Source of the DNA: Oscillospiraceae bacterium
GTDB lineage: Bacteria; Bacillota; Clostridia; Oscillospirales; Oscillospiraceae
Length of the DNA stretch: 35,776 nucleotides
Direction: 5' to 3'
Assembly (NCBI GenBank): GCA_031261585.1
Contig: JAISJJ010000061.1
Span: 1-35,776 of the forward strand
Below the pieces are notes generated by a model. The model made no database searches and had not been told where the DNA came from. It saw nothing but the letters and a program-made list of their open reading frames with translations. Position numbers and translations under genes: made by a program. This document shows, piece after piece, positions 26,208 to 34,542 of this stretch; positions within the stretch are counted from its first letter, which is position 1, and every line of letters begins with the position of its first letter.

Positions 26208-26954
26208 TTATCGCGGGCGAATACCATTGATTAAGCCGCGCACCTGCGGGTAGTACAGGAACGCGTCCGTGATGCCCACATCCTCGGCGAGGGCGAGTTT
26301 TGAGTTGATGCTCATGTCGTCGTCGTACAGCACGATGTGCGGCGCGGTACCGTCGAAATATATGAAGTAGAACACGCACAGCGCGTCGGAGAAGAACAGC
26401 GGGCGACCGTTGCGGAGTGATTCCGCGCGTTCGAGCGACAGTTCCTGTCCCGCGCCGTTCAACGCGGGCAGTGTGAAGTCCATGACGACGCGGTCGACCT
26501 CCAACGCGACGCGCGAACGCCCGTAAGTGTCGATGGCGGTTGCGAGATGGCGCGTGAGGTACCCGCCCGACAACGCCGTCTGAATGAGTACGCGGCATGA
26601 CGGCGCGGACGCTGCGAGATTTTCGGGTACATACACGGGTTTCGGCGCGACAGCGTGGGCGAGCTCCTCGGCTGTGCGCGACATGAGCGGCGTGACGCGC
26701 TCGGACGAGTCGAGAACCACCGCGTCGTAATCATACGTCTCGGCCTCGGCGACGATCTCCCCGATGAGCGCGGAACTCGGCGCGCCGCCCGACAACTCCG
26801 ACAGCGTGACGACCATTGCGCCGCCGTTCTCGCGTCTGCGGCTCTTCGCGATGTACAGTTTCGAGCCGCGCACCTTGTAGATCATGTGCGCCGCGCGAAA
26901 ACCCGCGATATCGGGGGTCTGCGACGACGGCGGGTAGACTAAGTAGAGATTCAT
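26208..26954 (-). CDS. Conserved-looking protein of unknown function (start at MNLYLVYPP, 26954)
   Basis: 248-aa ORF convergent with rarA and divergent from yqeG; no recognised family motif. Confidence 0.6.
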   Translation of the reverse strand: MNLYLVYPPSSQTPDIAGFRAAHMIYKVRGSKLYIAKSRRRENGGAMVVTLSELSGGAPSSALIGEIVAEAETYDYDAVVLDSSERVTPLMSRTAEELAHAVAPKPVYVPENLAASAPSCRVLIQTALSGGYLTRHLATAIDTYGRSRVALEVDRVVMDFTLPALNGAGQELSLERAESLRNGRPLFFSDALCVFYFIYFDGTAPHIVLYDDDMSINSKLALAEDVGITDAFLYYPQVRGLINGIRPR

Positions 26955-27020
26955 GGTGTTAATGTTGTCCCCCCTGTGAAATATACTGTACTGAAATGGT
27001 ATGTCCGAGGAGTGATTTAT

Positions 27021-27524
27021 ATGAGTTTCAGGCTGACGGCGCGGTGCAAATTTGACGCGCTGACGGATATTCCGATTGCGTTTCTCGAGTCGCGCGGGTG
27101 CGAACTGCTGCTGCTCGACCTCGACAACACGATCGCTCCGTACGGCGAGCCGCTGCCGAGACCCGAGGTCACACGGTGGGTGCAGCGCGTGACGGACGCG
27201 GGGATCACGGCGCACATCGTCTCCAATTCGCGCAAGACCGAGCGGGTCAAACGCTTCGCGGACGCGCTCGGCGTGCGCTATGTCGTGCGCGCGCGTAAAC
27301 CGTTCCCCGTGGTCATGCGCACCGTGATAGACGGGCTGAACGTGCCGCCGCAACGCGCGGTCATGGTCGGCGACCAGATTTTCACCGATACGCTGGGGGC
27401 GAACCTCGCGGGTGCCGTCTCCGTAATCGTAAAACCCATTCGGCTGTCGAACGCGCTGCTCGCGCTGCGATACGCGGCGGAGTCGCCGTTCAGACTGCTA
27501 ACTCGAAAGGATACGCAACAATGA
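27021..27524 (+). CDS. yqeG: YqeG-family HAD-superfamily phosphatase
   Basis: LLLLDLDNTIAPYGEPLPRPEV, IVSNSRKTERVKRFADALGV, RKPFP, VMVGDQIFTDTLGAN; GAGGAG RBS before ATG 27021. Confidence 0.9.
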   Translation: MSFRLTARCKFDALTDIPIAFLESRGCELLLLDLDNTIAPYGEPLPRPEVTRWVQRVTDAGITAHIVSNSRKTERVKRFADALGVRYVVRARKPFPVVMRTVIDGLNVPPQRAVMVGDQIFTDTLGANLAGAVSVIVKPIRLSNALLALRYAAESPFRLLTRKDTQQ

Positions 27525-28591
27525 ATAACATCGAAAAACTCCAACAAGCCTTGGGAAATGCTGACTTTGACGCGTTTCTCATCACGGGCGACATCAACCG
27601 CCGATACGCCACGGGATTTCCCGGGTCGGCGGGTGCCGCGCTGATCTCGCGCGGCGGCGCGTGGTTTTTCACCGACACGCGCTACTTTGAGGCGGCGACG
27701 GCGGCGATACCGAACGCCGAAGTGCGTCAGACGAGCCGCGAAAAACCGTACGCCGCGCTCATCAACGACGTGTGCGCCGAGCATAATCTGCGCACGCTCG
27801 CCGTGGAGGACGCGGTGCTGACCCACCGTGAGTACCGCGAGTTCGAAGAAAAACTCGACGCAAAACTCGCCGACGGGTCGGACGCGATATCCGCGCTCCG
27901 TGCCGTAAAATCCGCCGACGAACTCGCCGCGATGATTCGCGCGCAGGAGCTTGCGGAGACGGCGTTCACGTCGATCCTGCCGCTTATCTCGACGAATATC
28001 ACGGAGCGCGAACTCGCGGCGGAACTCACCTCCGCGATGCTGCGGCTCGGCGCGGAGGACAAATCGTTCGACCCGATCATCGTGTCGGGCGCGCGGTCGA
28101 GCCTGCCGCACGGCGTACCGACGGGCGCGAAACTCGGTCGCGGTATGCTCACGATAGACTTCGGCGCACGTCTCGACGGGTGGTGCTCGGACACGACGCG
28201 CACACTCTGCCTCGGTGCGCCGACAGACGAGGAGCGGCGCGTATACGAAACGGTGCTGGCGGCGCAACTCGCGGGCATCGCGGCGGCAAAGGCGGGCGTT
28301 CTCGGCAGCGATATCCACCGCGCGGCGGCTGAGGTCATCGAAAAAGCGGGTTATGGCGCATATTTCGGGCACGGTTTCGGACACAGTCTCGGGTTGGAGA
28401 TTCACGAGCCGCCGAACGCGTCGCCGACATGGGACAAGCCGCTGCCCGACGGCGCGGTCATCTCGGCGGAACCCGGCATCTACCTGCCGCAACGGTTCGG
28501 CGTGCGCATCGAGGACGTGATTCAGCTCACGGCGACGGGCAGCGTGAACATCACGAAACTGCCGAAAGAATTGATGGTGATCGATATATGA
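27521..28591 (+). CDS. M24 family Xaa-Pro aminopeptidase/dipeptidase
   Basis: LTIDFGARLDGWCSDTTRTLCLG, GHGFGHSLGLEIHEPP, ISAEPGIYLPQRFGVRIEDVI. Confidence 0.94.
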   Translation: MNNIEKLQQALGNADFDAFLITGDINRRYATGFPGSAGAALISRGGAWFFTDTRYFEAATAAIPNAEVRQTSREKPYAALINDVCAEHNLRTLAVEDAVLTHREYREFEEKLDAKLADGSDAISALRAVKSADELAAMIRAQELAETAFTSILPLISTNITERELAAELTSAMLRLGAEDKSFDPIIVSGARSSLPHGVPTGAKLGRGMLTIDFGARLDGWCSDTTRTLCLGAPTDEERRVYETVLAAQLAGIAAAKAGVLGSDIHRAAAEVIEKAGYGAYFGHGFGHSLGLEIHEPPNASPTWDKPLPDGAVISAEPGIYLPQRFGVRIEDVIQLTATGSVNITKLPKELMVIDI

Positions 28592-28929
28592 TTCTCGTAA
28601 TTGGCGGCAGAGCGTCGGGCAAACGCGACTATGTGCGCAGTCTCGGCTACGCCGACGCGGACATCGCGGACGGCGTGATAGATGCGCGACCCGTCGTGTA
28701 CAACCTGCAAGCACTCGTTTTCGCGGATCACGAGAGCGCGCCGAATTTGCTCGAACCGCTGCTGACGAAAGACGTGGTGGTGTGCGACGAGGTGGGTTCT
28801 GGCGTGATACCAACCGACCGCGATCAGCGTCTCGCGCGCGAGGCGACGGGGCGGCTGTGCGTACATCTCGCGCAACGCGCCGAACGGGTGGTGCGGCTCG
28901 TCGCGGGTGTGCCGACGACCATAAATTGA
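28588..28929 (+). CDS. Short CobU-like (adenosylcobinamide kinase family) P-loop protein, 113 aa
   Basis: MILVIGGRASGKRDYVRSLGY (P-loop) and VVVCDEVGSGVIPTDRDQRLAREATGRLCVHLAQRAERVVRLVAGVPTTIN (CobU C-terminal signature). Confidence 0.75.
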   Translation: MILVIGGRASGKRDYVRSLGYADADIADGVIDARPVVYNLQALVFADHESAPNLLEPLLTKDVVVCDEVGSGVIPTDRDQRLAREATGRLCVHLAQRAERVVRLVAGVPTTIN

Positions 28930-29228
28930 CTACTGAACGTTCGGTAGTTGTTCTTGACAAACGCGATGAATTGATGTACACTGGACAAGTACAAAAGAGA
29001 ACACCAAGGTGAAGTCTGTGTGGATTGCGCGCGGCGTAAGTTGCGCGTAACCCACGCGGAAAATCGTGAGTGTCGCAAAAAACGCTTGACAAACCGCAGA
29101 AAATGTTGTAATGTGGCAACATAGAAAAATGCGGCACGGCAAGTGTCGAAAAAATACTGAATGCCCGGGCATTCAGTTGTTAGCGAAGCTAACAACTATG
29201 TTATATTAAACGATACGTGGAGGGAACT

Positions 29229-30164
29229 GTGAAGATTTGCAGCACATGCGAGACGGAGTTGGACGACAATGCAAAGTTTTGCACAAAATGCGGAACAAGC
29301 ACGGCACCAAAAGTCAGGATTTGCAAGGTGTGCCAACAGGAGATGATGACCACGCAAGAATATTGCGGAAAATGCGGCGCGAAATATGAGCCGAACGAGC
29401 ACACGTCGGAAACGAATACACCGCCGATGCGCATAAAAATTCCGCGCCCGCCGTCAGTGACACAAAAGCCGAACCCGACTGTTGCGCCGAATCCAAAAAC
29501 CGACAAGCGGCAAACGGACAAAACAGAGCAAGTTGCGGACACTGCGCGCTCGCTCAATTTTGTAAAGCCATGGCGAGCATGGTCGCTGTGGCTTTGGTCG
29601 CTGATTACAAGCGTTATTGGGGCTATCGGAAACAGAATTGTGGGAGTATCTTCCTCAGAGTGGGATTCCGATAATCCTCTTGCCTTGGCAATAGTAATTG
29701 GAGTAGGTGTTGTAGGTGTAGTTATATTCGTCCGTATGGCAATCTATCCCATGCTGAAAACGCTGAGAAATGTTTGCTTAAATGTTGAGCAACTTGAGAT
29801 AGCGACGTTCGGAAATGTACAAGGTTGGAGCGTGAAAATTCCTGTTGTAGTTCAAGCTGTTCTGTACCCGATAGTTTGGGTTGTCACCCTTACTACCGTT
29901 AGCAACATTTGGCTGTTCATCAGTGCAAGACGGCTCAGGGAAAGGTTGTTACGACTTGCTGACCACTATCAGGTTGAGGTTTACGATGTAACAGGGTTGG
30001 GAATAGCAGTTTTCGGAAGTTCGTTGTTTGCGATATTTTTCTTTGTGTTTTACATAACATTTGGACCGCACATGCGGTTGTACAGGACTGCAAAAACGCA
30101 CAATGACTTGCTCGATAAGTTGGCGGAATTGCGCACCAACGATGCGCCGAAAATTCGCGCTTGA
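29229..30164 (+). CDS. Zinc-ribbon multi-pass membrane protein; GTG start at 29229
   Basis: KICSTCETELDDNAKFCTKCGTS and VRICKVCQQEMMTTQEYCGKCGAKYEP (two zinc ribbons) followed by TM segments; GGAGGG RBS. Confidence 0.8.
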   Translation: MKICSTCETELDDNAKFCTKCGTSTAPKVRICKVCQQEMMTTQEYCGKCGAKYEPNEHTSETNTPPMRIKIPRPPSVTQKPNPTVAPNPKTDKRQTDKTEQVADTARSLNFVKPWRAWSLWLWSLITSVIGAIGNRIVGVSSSEWDSDNPLALAIVIGVGVVGVVIFVRMAIYPMLKTLRNVCLNVEQLEIATFGNVQGWSVKIPVVVQAVLYPIVWVVTLTTVSNIWLFISARRLRERLLRLADHYQVEVYDVTGLGIAVFGSSLFAIFFFVFYITFGPHMRLYRTAKTHNDLLDKLAELRTNDAPKIRA

Positions 30165-30189
30165 CATGCCGCCGTTGCCGTGGTATAAT
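30161..30189 (+). promoter_or_regulatory. Consensus sigma-A promoter of the aspS T-box transcript
   Basis: TTGACA (30161-30166) - 17 nt - TATAAT (30184-30189). Confidence 0.9.
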
Positions 30190-30195
30190 TACCAT

Positions 30196-30345
30196 CAGAA
30201 GGTGACAGCTTTCGGAGGGTAACGCTTCCTCGATACACACACTGAATATCAAAGTGGACGCAGGCGCGTCAAGGCGGGTGGCACCGCGGGTATTATTTAC
30301 TCGTCCCGACGAATGATTTATTGTCATTCGTCGGGATTTTTATTT
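30196..30345 (+). ncRNA. T-box riboswitch leader (Asp) with terminator hairpin
   Basis: GGGTGGCACCGCGG T-box sequence (30275-30288), then terminator TCCCGACGAATGA-tttattg-TCATTCGTCGGGA-TTTTTA (30304-30342), immediately upstream of aspS. Confidence 0.9.
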
Positions 30346-30361
30346 TTCGGAGGTACTTATC

Positions 30362-32092
30362 ATGCTACGCACACACACATGCGGGATTCTGCGCACAGCG
30401 GACGTCGGCGCGGCGGTGACGCTCGCGGGTTGGGTCGACACGATACGCGACCACGGCGGCGTGAAATTTCTCGACCTGCGCGACGAGAGCGGGATAACGC
30501 AGATCGTGTTCCACGACGACGATGTTCTGCGCGGTGTGACGCGCGAATCCGTCGTGTCCGTGCGCGGCACCGTGCGTCCGCGCGACGCGGAGAGCGTCAA
30601 CCCGAAACACGCGACGGGCGAGGTCGAGGTGTTCGCGGACACACTCGAAATACTCGGTCCCGCGCGCCCGATGCTGCCGTTTGAGATCGGCGAATCGACC
30701 GAGACACGCGAGGAGGTGCGGCTGAAGTACCGCTACCTCGACCTGCGCAACCCGAAAGTCCACGCGAACATCAAACTGCGCTCGGAGATCATCAAATTCC
30801 TGCGCGCCGAGATGGAATCGCTCGGGTTCACGGAGTACCAGACGCCGATACTCACCGCGTCGTCGCCCGAGGGCGCGCGCGACTTCCTCGTGCCGAGCCG
30901 CAAACACGCGGGCAAATTTTACGCGCTGCCGCAGGCACCGCAGCAGTTCAAGCAACTGTTGATGGTCGCGGGATTCGACAAGTATTACCAGATCGCGCCG
31001 TGCTTCCGCGACGAGGACGCGCGCATCGACCGCACACCTGGCGAGTTCTACCAGCTCGACCTCGAAATGGCGTTCGCGGAACAGGAGGACGTGCTCGCCG
31101 TCGCGGAGCGCGTGATTTCGGACACGTTCGCGCGGTTCGGCGGCGGTAGGAGCGTCACGAGCGCGCCGTTTCCGCGTATCGCGTTCGCCGATTCGCTGCT
31201 GAAATACGGCACCGACAAGCCCGATTTGCGCAATCCACTCGTGATTTGCGATTTGACGGACTTCTTCGCGGGCGTGGATTTCCCGATTTTCAAGGGCAAA
31301 CCCGTGCGCGGCATCGTCGCGGACTGTTCGGGGCAACCGCGCGCGTTCTTCGCGGACTCGGAGAAGTACGCGCTGAGCATCGGCATGGCGGGGCTGGGAT
31401 ATCTCACGCTCGCGGGCGACGCGTTCAAGGGTCCCATCGAGAAATTCCTGTCGCCCGAACAGAAATCGGAGCTTCTCGCGCTCACGGGACTGCGCGACGG
31501 CGAGACGCTGTTTTTTATATGCGACGCGTCCGCGAACGTCAACCGCTACGCGGGTGAGATACGGACGTGGCTCGGAAACGCGCTCGGGATTGTCGATGAG
31601 TCGGCGTTCGCGTTCTGTTTCGTCGTCGATTTCCCGATGTACGAGCGCGACGAGGACACGGGCGCGATAGATTTCACGCACAACCCGTTTTCACTGCCGC
31701 AGGGCGGTCTGAAAGCACTGCAAACACTCGACCCGTTGGAGATTCGCGCGAACCAGTACGACATCGTGTGCAACGGCATTGAGCTGTCGTCGGGTGCCGA
31801 GCGCAACAACAACCCCGAGGTGATGAAAGCCGCGTTCGCCGTCGCGGGTTACGGCGAGGACGAGTTGGAGTCGCGATTCTCCGCGCTCTACACCGCGTTT
31901 TCGTACGGCGCACCGCCGTCCGCGGGCATGGCGGCGGGCGTCGACCGCATCATCATGCTGCTCGCGAACGAGGAGCGCATACGCGACGTGATAGCGTTCC
32001 CGCTGAACTCCGAAGCGCGCGACCTGATGCTCGGCGCACCGAGTGAGGTCACGGAACTGCAACTGCGCGATGTGCATGTAAAGGTGCGATGA
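30362..32092 (+). CDS. aspS: Aspartyl-tRNA synthetase
   Basis: LAGWVDTIRDHGGVKFLDLRDESGITQIV, YRYLDLRNPKVHANIKLRSEII, QAPQQFKQLLMVAGFDKYYQIAPCFRDEDARIDRTPGEFYQLDLEMAF, AAGVDRIIMLL. Confidence 0.95.
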   Translation: MLRTHTCGILRTADVGAAVTLAGWVDTIRDHGGVKFLDLRDESGITQIVFHDDDVLRGVTRESVVSVRGTVRPRDAESVNPKHATGEVEVFADTLEILGPARPMLPFEIGESTETREEVRLKYRYLDLRNPKVHANIKLRSEIIKFLRAEMESLGFTEYQTPILTASSPEGARDFLVPSRKHAGKFYALPQAPQQFKQLLMVAGFDKYYQIAPCFRDEDARIDRTPGEFYQLDLEMAFAEQEDVLAVAERVISDTFARFGGGRSVTSAPFPRIAFADSLLKYGTDKPDLRNPLVICDLTDFFAGVDFPIFKGKPVRGIVADCSGQPRAFFADSEKYALSIGMAGLGYLTLAGDAFKGPIEKFLSPEQKSELLALTGLRDGETLFFICDASANVNRYAGEIRTWLGNALGIVDESAFAFCFVVDFPMYERDEDTGAIDFTHNPFSLPQGGLKALQTLDPLEIRANQYDIVCNGIELSSGAERNNNPEVMKAAFAVAGYGEDELESRFSALYTAFSYGAPPSAGMAAGVDRIIMLLANEERIRDVIAFPLNSEARDLMLGAPSEVTELQLRDVHVKVR

Positions 32093-32508
32093 GCGGGCTT
32101 TCTGTATTGAGAGGAGCATTTGCGTTGTTTTTCAAAAAGAAATCTAAGAAGCAAGAAGCGAAAAGATTGCCTGAAGGCACCTATCGCGTGATAAAAATCG
32201 GAAAAAAAGCCCTGTGGGAGTTTATCTATGAATCAGTAATTGAGCATGAAGTGACTTTTTTCGACCTTCCCGAGCGGAACGGGCTTATCCCCGACGAAGA
32301 TTCTGTCACAAGTCATCACGATATAGATTTTGAAACGGGTGAGTACATCTGCTTAATCAATCACAGCAACAGTTTTCGGCTCGACGAGCGGATTGACTTG
32401 AAAAAGCTCTTGAAAAACATGGCACCCACGACGCACACACTTTTTTCGCAGAATAGGTACGTTGACTTGACGATAGATGACATAAAGAAAATTCAGGGAT
32501 CGGAATGA
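32089..32508 (+). CDS. Hypothetical protein, overlaps the aspS stop
   Basis: 139-aa ORF in a locally AT-richer segment; no recognised domain. Confidence 0.6.
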   Translation: MSGLSVLRGAFALFFKKKSKKQEAKRLPEGTYRVIKIGKKALWEFIYESVIEHEVTFFDLPERNGLIPDEDSVTSHHDIDFETGEYICLINHSNSFRLDERIDLKKLLKNMAPTTHTLFSQNRYVDLTIDDIKKIQGSE

Positions 32509-32545
32509 TTCGCTAAGTCAGGGCGGCAAGGCGAGATGACAAACA

Positions 32546-32582
32546 AGGACGAGGGTTGCGGTCTTGCCGCAACCCTCGTCCT
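32546..32582. terminator. Long palindrome between convergent genes (bidirectional terminator-like)
   Basis: AGGACGAGGGTTGCGG-tcttg-CCGCAACCCTCGTCCT, 16-bp perfect arms. Confidence 0.6.
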
Positions 32583-32588
32583 CATATC

Positions 32589-33668
32589 TCACACATTTAT
32601 TGCTCGCGGTCGTTTCGAGTAGTCGCTTAACTCCGCGTTCCAGTAGCCCGCCCATTTTTTCGCATCTTCATGCTCAGGGTGGTTCGGATCGAGCATTATC
32701 TTGCGAAACTCAATGAAACCGCCGACACCGCCCACGTCCTCGGGCGGCGACTTACCCTCGGCTTCCAGAAGATACGGGGACGGCGCATCGTGCTTGTCGA
32801 TCACGCGCACAAGTTCTATCTCGTGTTCCCAGTAATCGCCAAAATCGTAGATGTACGTTAGGGATTTGTACTCGGGCAGATATTCAGACAGCGTATGCCC
32901 GTCCATAAGCACCCCGTTGTCGATGAAGTCGAGAGTGTCCTCGTTTGCTAACAAGTATACATCTGATTCACCCTTTTTCGGGTGTGCGATGTACTCATAC
33001 AAATGAGAGTTCTTCCAGTCGAAAACACTTTGCAATACGCTGTGCAGATCGGTGAAACTCAAATTCGACGGCACGATTAGCCGCCGCTTCGCTATATATA
33101 TGTCCAAATCGAGCGTCACGAGCAGTTCAAACGCGCGGTATATGTACATCGGTTTGTCCGTGTGGGCTTTCAGCGTTTCGAGCATTGTTTCCTCAGGGAT
33201 ATCGCAAGAGTCACTTTGCAAATTTATGGGGCGGCGGCTGATAATTCGCCCGAGTGTGTCGTCGTAGTCCACGTCATAAACCCTGTCGTACAGGTAGCGC
33301 GCAAATACCGTTCCCGCATGGGTTGCGTATGTCGACAGCGAGCGGTCGTGATTCACCGTGAACTGAACCTCACCCGCGCGTTCAAGATACTCGTCAACAA
33401 TCTCGGGGTTCAGATTGAGCGCGAGCAGTGTATTGCGGATCGCGGCGGTCATCTTTGCGGCGATACCCTTGAGATTGCGTCGCCTGACCCCGTAAATCGT
33501 GACAACGAAACGCGTGGCGGCGTTGACCATCACGATCAAATCCTCTTTGCGGTCGCTGTATACATTCGTCCAACCCGCAACCCACGAGTACAGCGGATCG
33601 CAGACTATCTCGGACTGCGTTACTGCGCCCGACGCGTCCGCGAGCTTTTTTGTGAGTGCAATCTGCAT
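32589..33668 (-). CDS. N-terminal DUF6933-like domain fused to a plasmid pRiA4b ORF-3 family domain
   Basis: N-terminal MQIALTKKLADASG...; C-terminal SFTDLHSVLQSVFDWKNSHLYEYI...LTYIYDFGDYWEHEIELVRV...DVGGVGGFIEF. Confidence 0.8.
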   Translation of the reverse strand: MQIALTKKLADASGAVTQSEIVCDPLYSWVAGWTNVYSDRKEDLIVMVNAATRFVVTIYGVRRRNLKGIAAKMTAAIRNTLLALNLNPEIVDEYLERAGEVQFTVNHDRSLSTYATHAGTVFARYLYDRVYDVDYDDTLGRIISRRPINLQSDSCDIPEETMLETLKAHTDKPMYIYRAFELLVTLDLDIYIAKRRLIVPSNLSFTDLHSVLQSVFDWKNSHLYEYIAHPKKGESDVYLLANEDTLDFIDNGVLMDGHTLSEYLPEYKSLTYIYDFGDYWEHEIELVRVIDKHDAPSPYLLEAEGKSPPEDVGGVGGFIEFRKIMLDPNHPEHEDAKKWAGYWNAELSDYSKRPRAINV

Positions 33669-33853
33669 TTTGATTCTCCTGACTGTTTTTTAACCGTAGC
33701 GGCGTTTCGCGCCAACACGGAACATGAACTTGCGCTCAAATCGGTAGCGTTCGGCTCGAACCGCTTGTACAGCGTGTCGGCGAGTGCGATATCGTCGTCC
33801 AAAATGCGAGGTCTTGCGGGCGGCGCAGTACGGTTCGCATGGCATTTCGGCAC

Positions 33854-34198
33854 CTATTTCATCAGCAGTTGAATCGCGCGGTTCAACTCGGCTATCGCGT
33901 CCATGTCGCCTGTCTGCACCGCGTCCACGATGCAATGGTCGATGTGGTCGCGCAATATGACCTCGCATATACTGTTGATCGCGGCGCGCACGGCGGACAG
34001 TTGAATCAGCACCTCGGGGCAGTCGCGCCCCTCCTCAACCATCGCTTTCACGCCGTTCAAATGTCCGATCGCGCGCGACAGGCGGTTAATCACGGCGCGC
34101 GTGTTCGTGTGCGTGTGCGAGTGCGCGCCCTGCGGTGTTGCGGGAGCGTGCAGCGACGGTTCGTGCGGGAAGTCGGGTGGTGTGTGCGCGTGGCTCAT
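33854..34198 (-). CDS. CsoR/FrmR/RcnR-family metal-sensing repressor with His-rich N-terminus (Met at 34198)
   Basis: MSHAHTPPDFPHEPSLHAPATPQGAHSHTHT... then RLSRAIGHLNGVKAMVEEGRDCPEVLIQLSAVRAAINSICEVILRDHIDHCIVDAV (Cys...His-xxx-Cys pattern). Confidence 0.92.
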   Translation of the reverse strand: MSHAHTPPDFPHEPSLHAPATPQGAHSHTHTNTRAVINRLSRAIGHLNGVKAMVEEGRDCPEVLIQLSAVRAAINSICEVILRDHIDHCIVDAVQTGDMDAIAELNRAIQLLMK

Positions 34199-34290
34199 AT
34201 ACGTCTCCTGTCTGTGTTTTCTCAATTGTACTATGTTTGACGGCGATTGTCAATTTATAAACGCGCGCGGGTGTGGATATATTGCGGAAC

Positions 34291-34330
34291 GTAAAACAAA
34301 ACCCCTGCAACCGCAACGGTTACAGGGGCT
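34291..34330 (-). terminator. Rho-independent terminator downstream of tRNA-Leu
   Basis: On minus: CCCCTGTAACC-gttgc-GGTTGCAGGGG followed by TTTTGTTTTA. Confidence 0.8.
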
Positions 34331-34338
34331 TTGCGGTT

Positions 34339-34425
34339 TGGTGCCGGTGACCGGGGTCGAACCGGTACGAGGTTGCCCTCACGGGATTTTAAGTCCCGGG
34401 CGTCTGCCAATTCCGCCACACCGGC
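34339..34425 (-). tRNA. tRNA-Leu (anticodon TAA), CCA encoded
   Basis: GCCGGTGTGGCGGAATTGGCAGACGCCCGGGACTTAAAATCCCGTGAGGGCAACCTCGTACCGGTTCGACCCCGGTCACCGGCACCA; GCCGGTG/CACCGGC acceptor stem, CGGGA-CTTAAAA-TCCCG anticodon arm, class II variable arm. Confidence 0.97.
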
Positions 34426-34435
34426 GACATGTCAA

Positions 34436-34487
34436 TTTACAATTAACAGGTAACAATTAACAATTACGGAGATTTGGACGAGGGTTG
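34436..34487 (+). repeat. Heptad array with truncated composite-unit start, between tRNA-Leu and purB
   Basis: TTTACAA-TTAACAG-GTAACAA-TTAACAA-TTACGGAGATTTGGACGAGGGTTGC. Confidence 0.8.
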
Positions 34488-34542
34488 CAGGATACACGCG
34501 AAATGCCCGTTGATTATACCACAGGCACGTTGGAAATGCAAG

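Noticed and set aside
27278-29137. 619-aa minus-strand ORF and other long antisense ORFs (e.g. 2884-4185, 8833-9891, 30365-31681, 15536-16531)
   Set aside because: They lie opposite confidently assigned genes and have Arg/His-rich, low-information translations typical of antisense frames in high-GC DNA.
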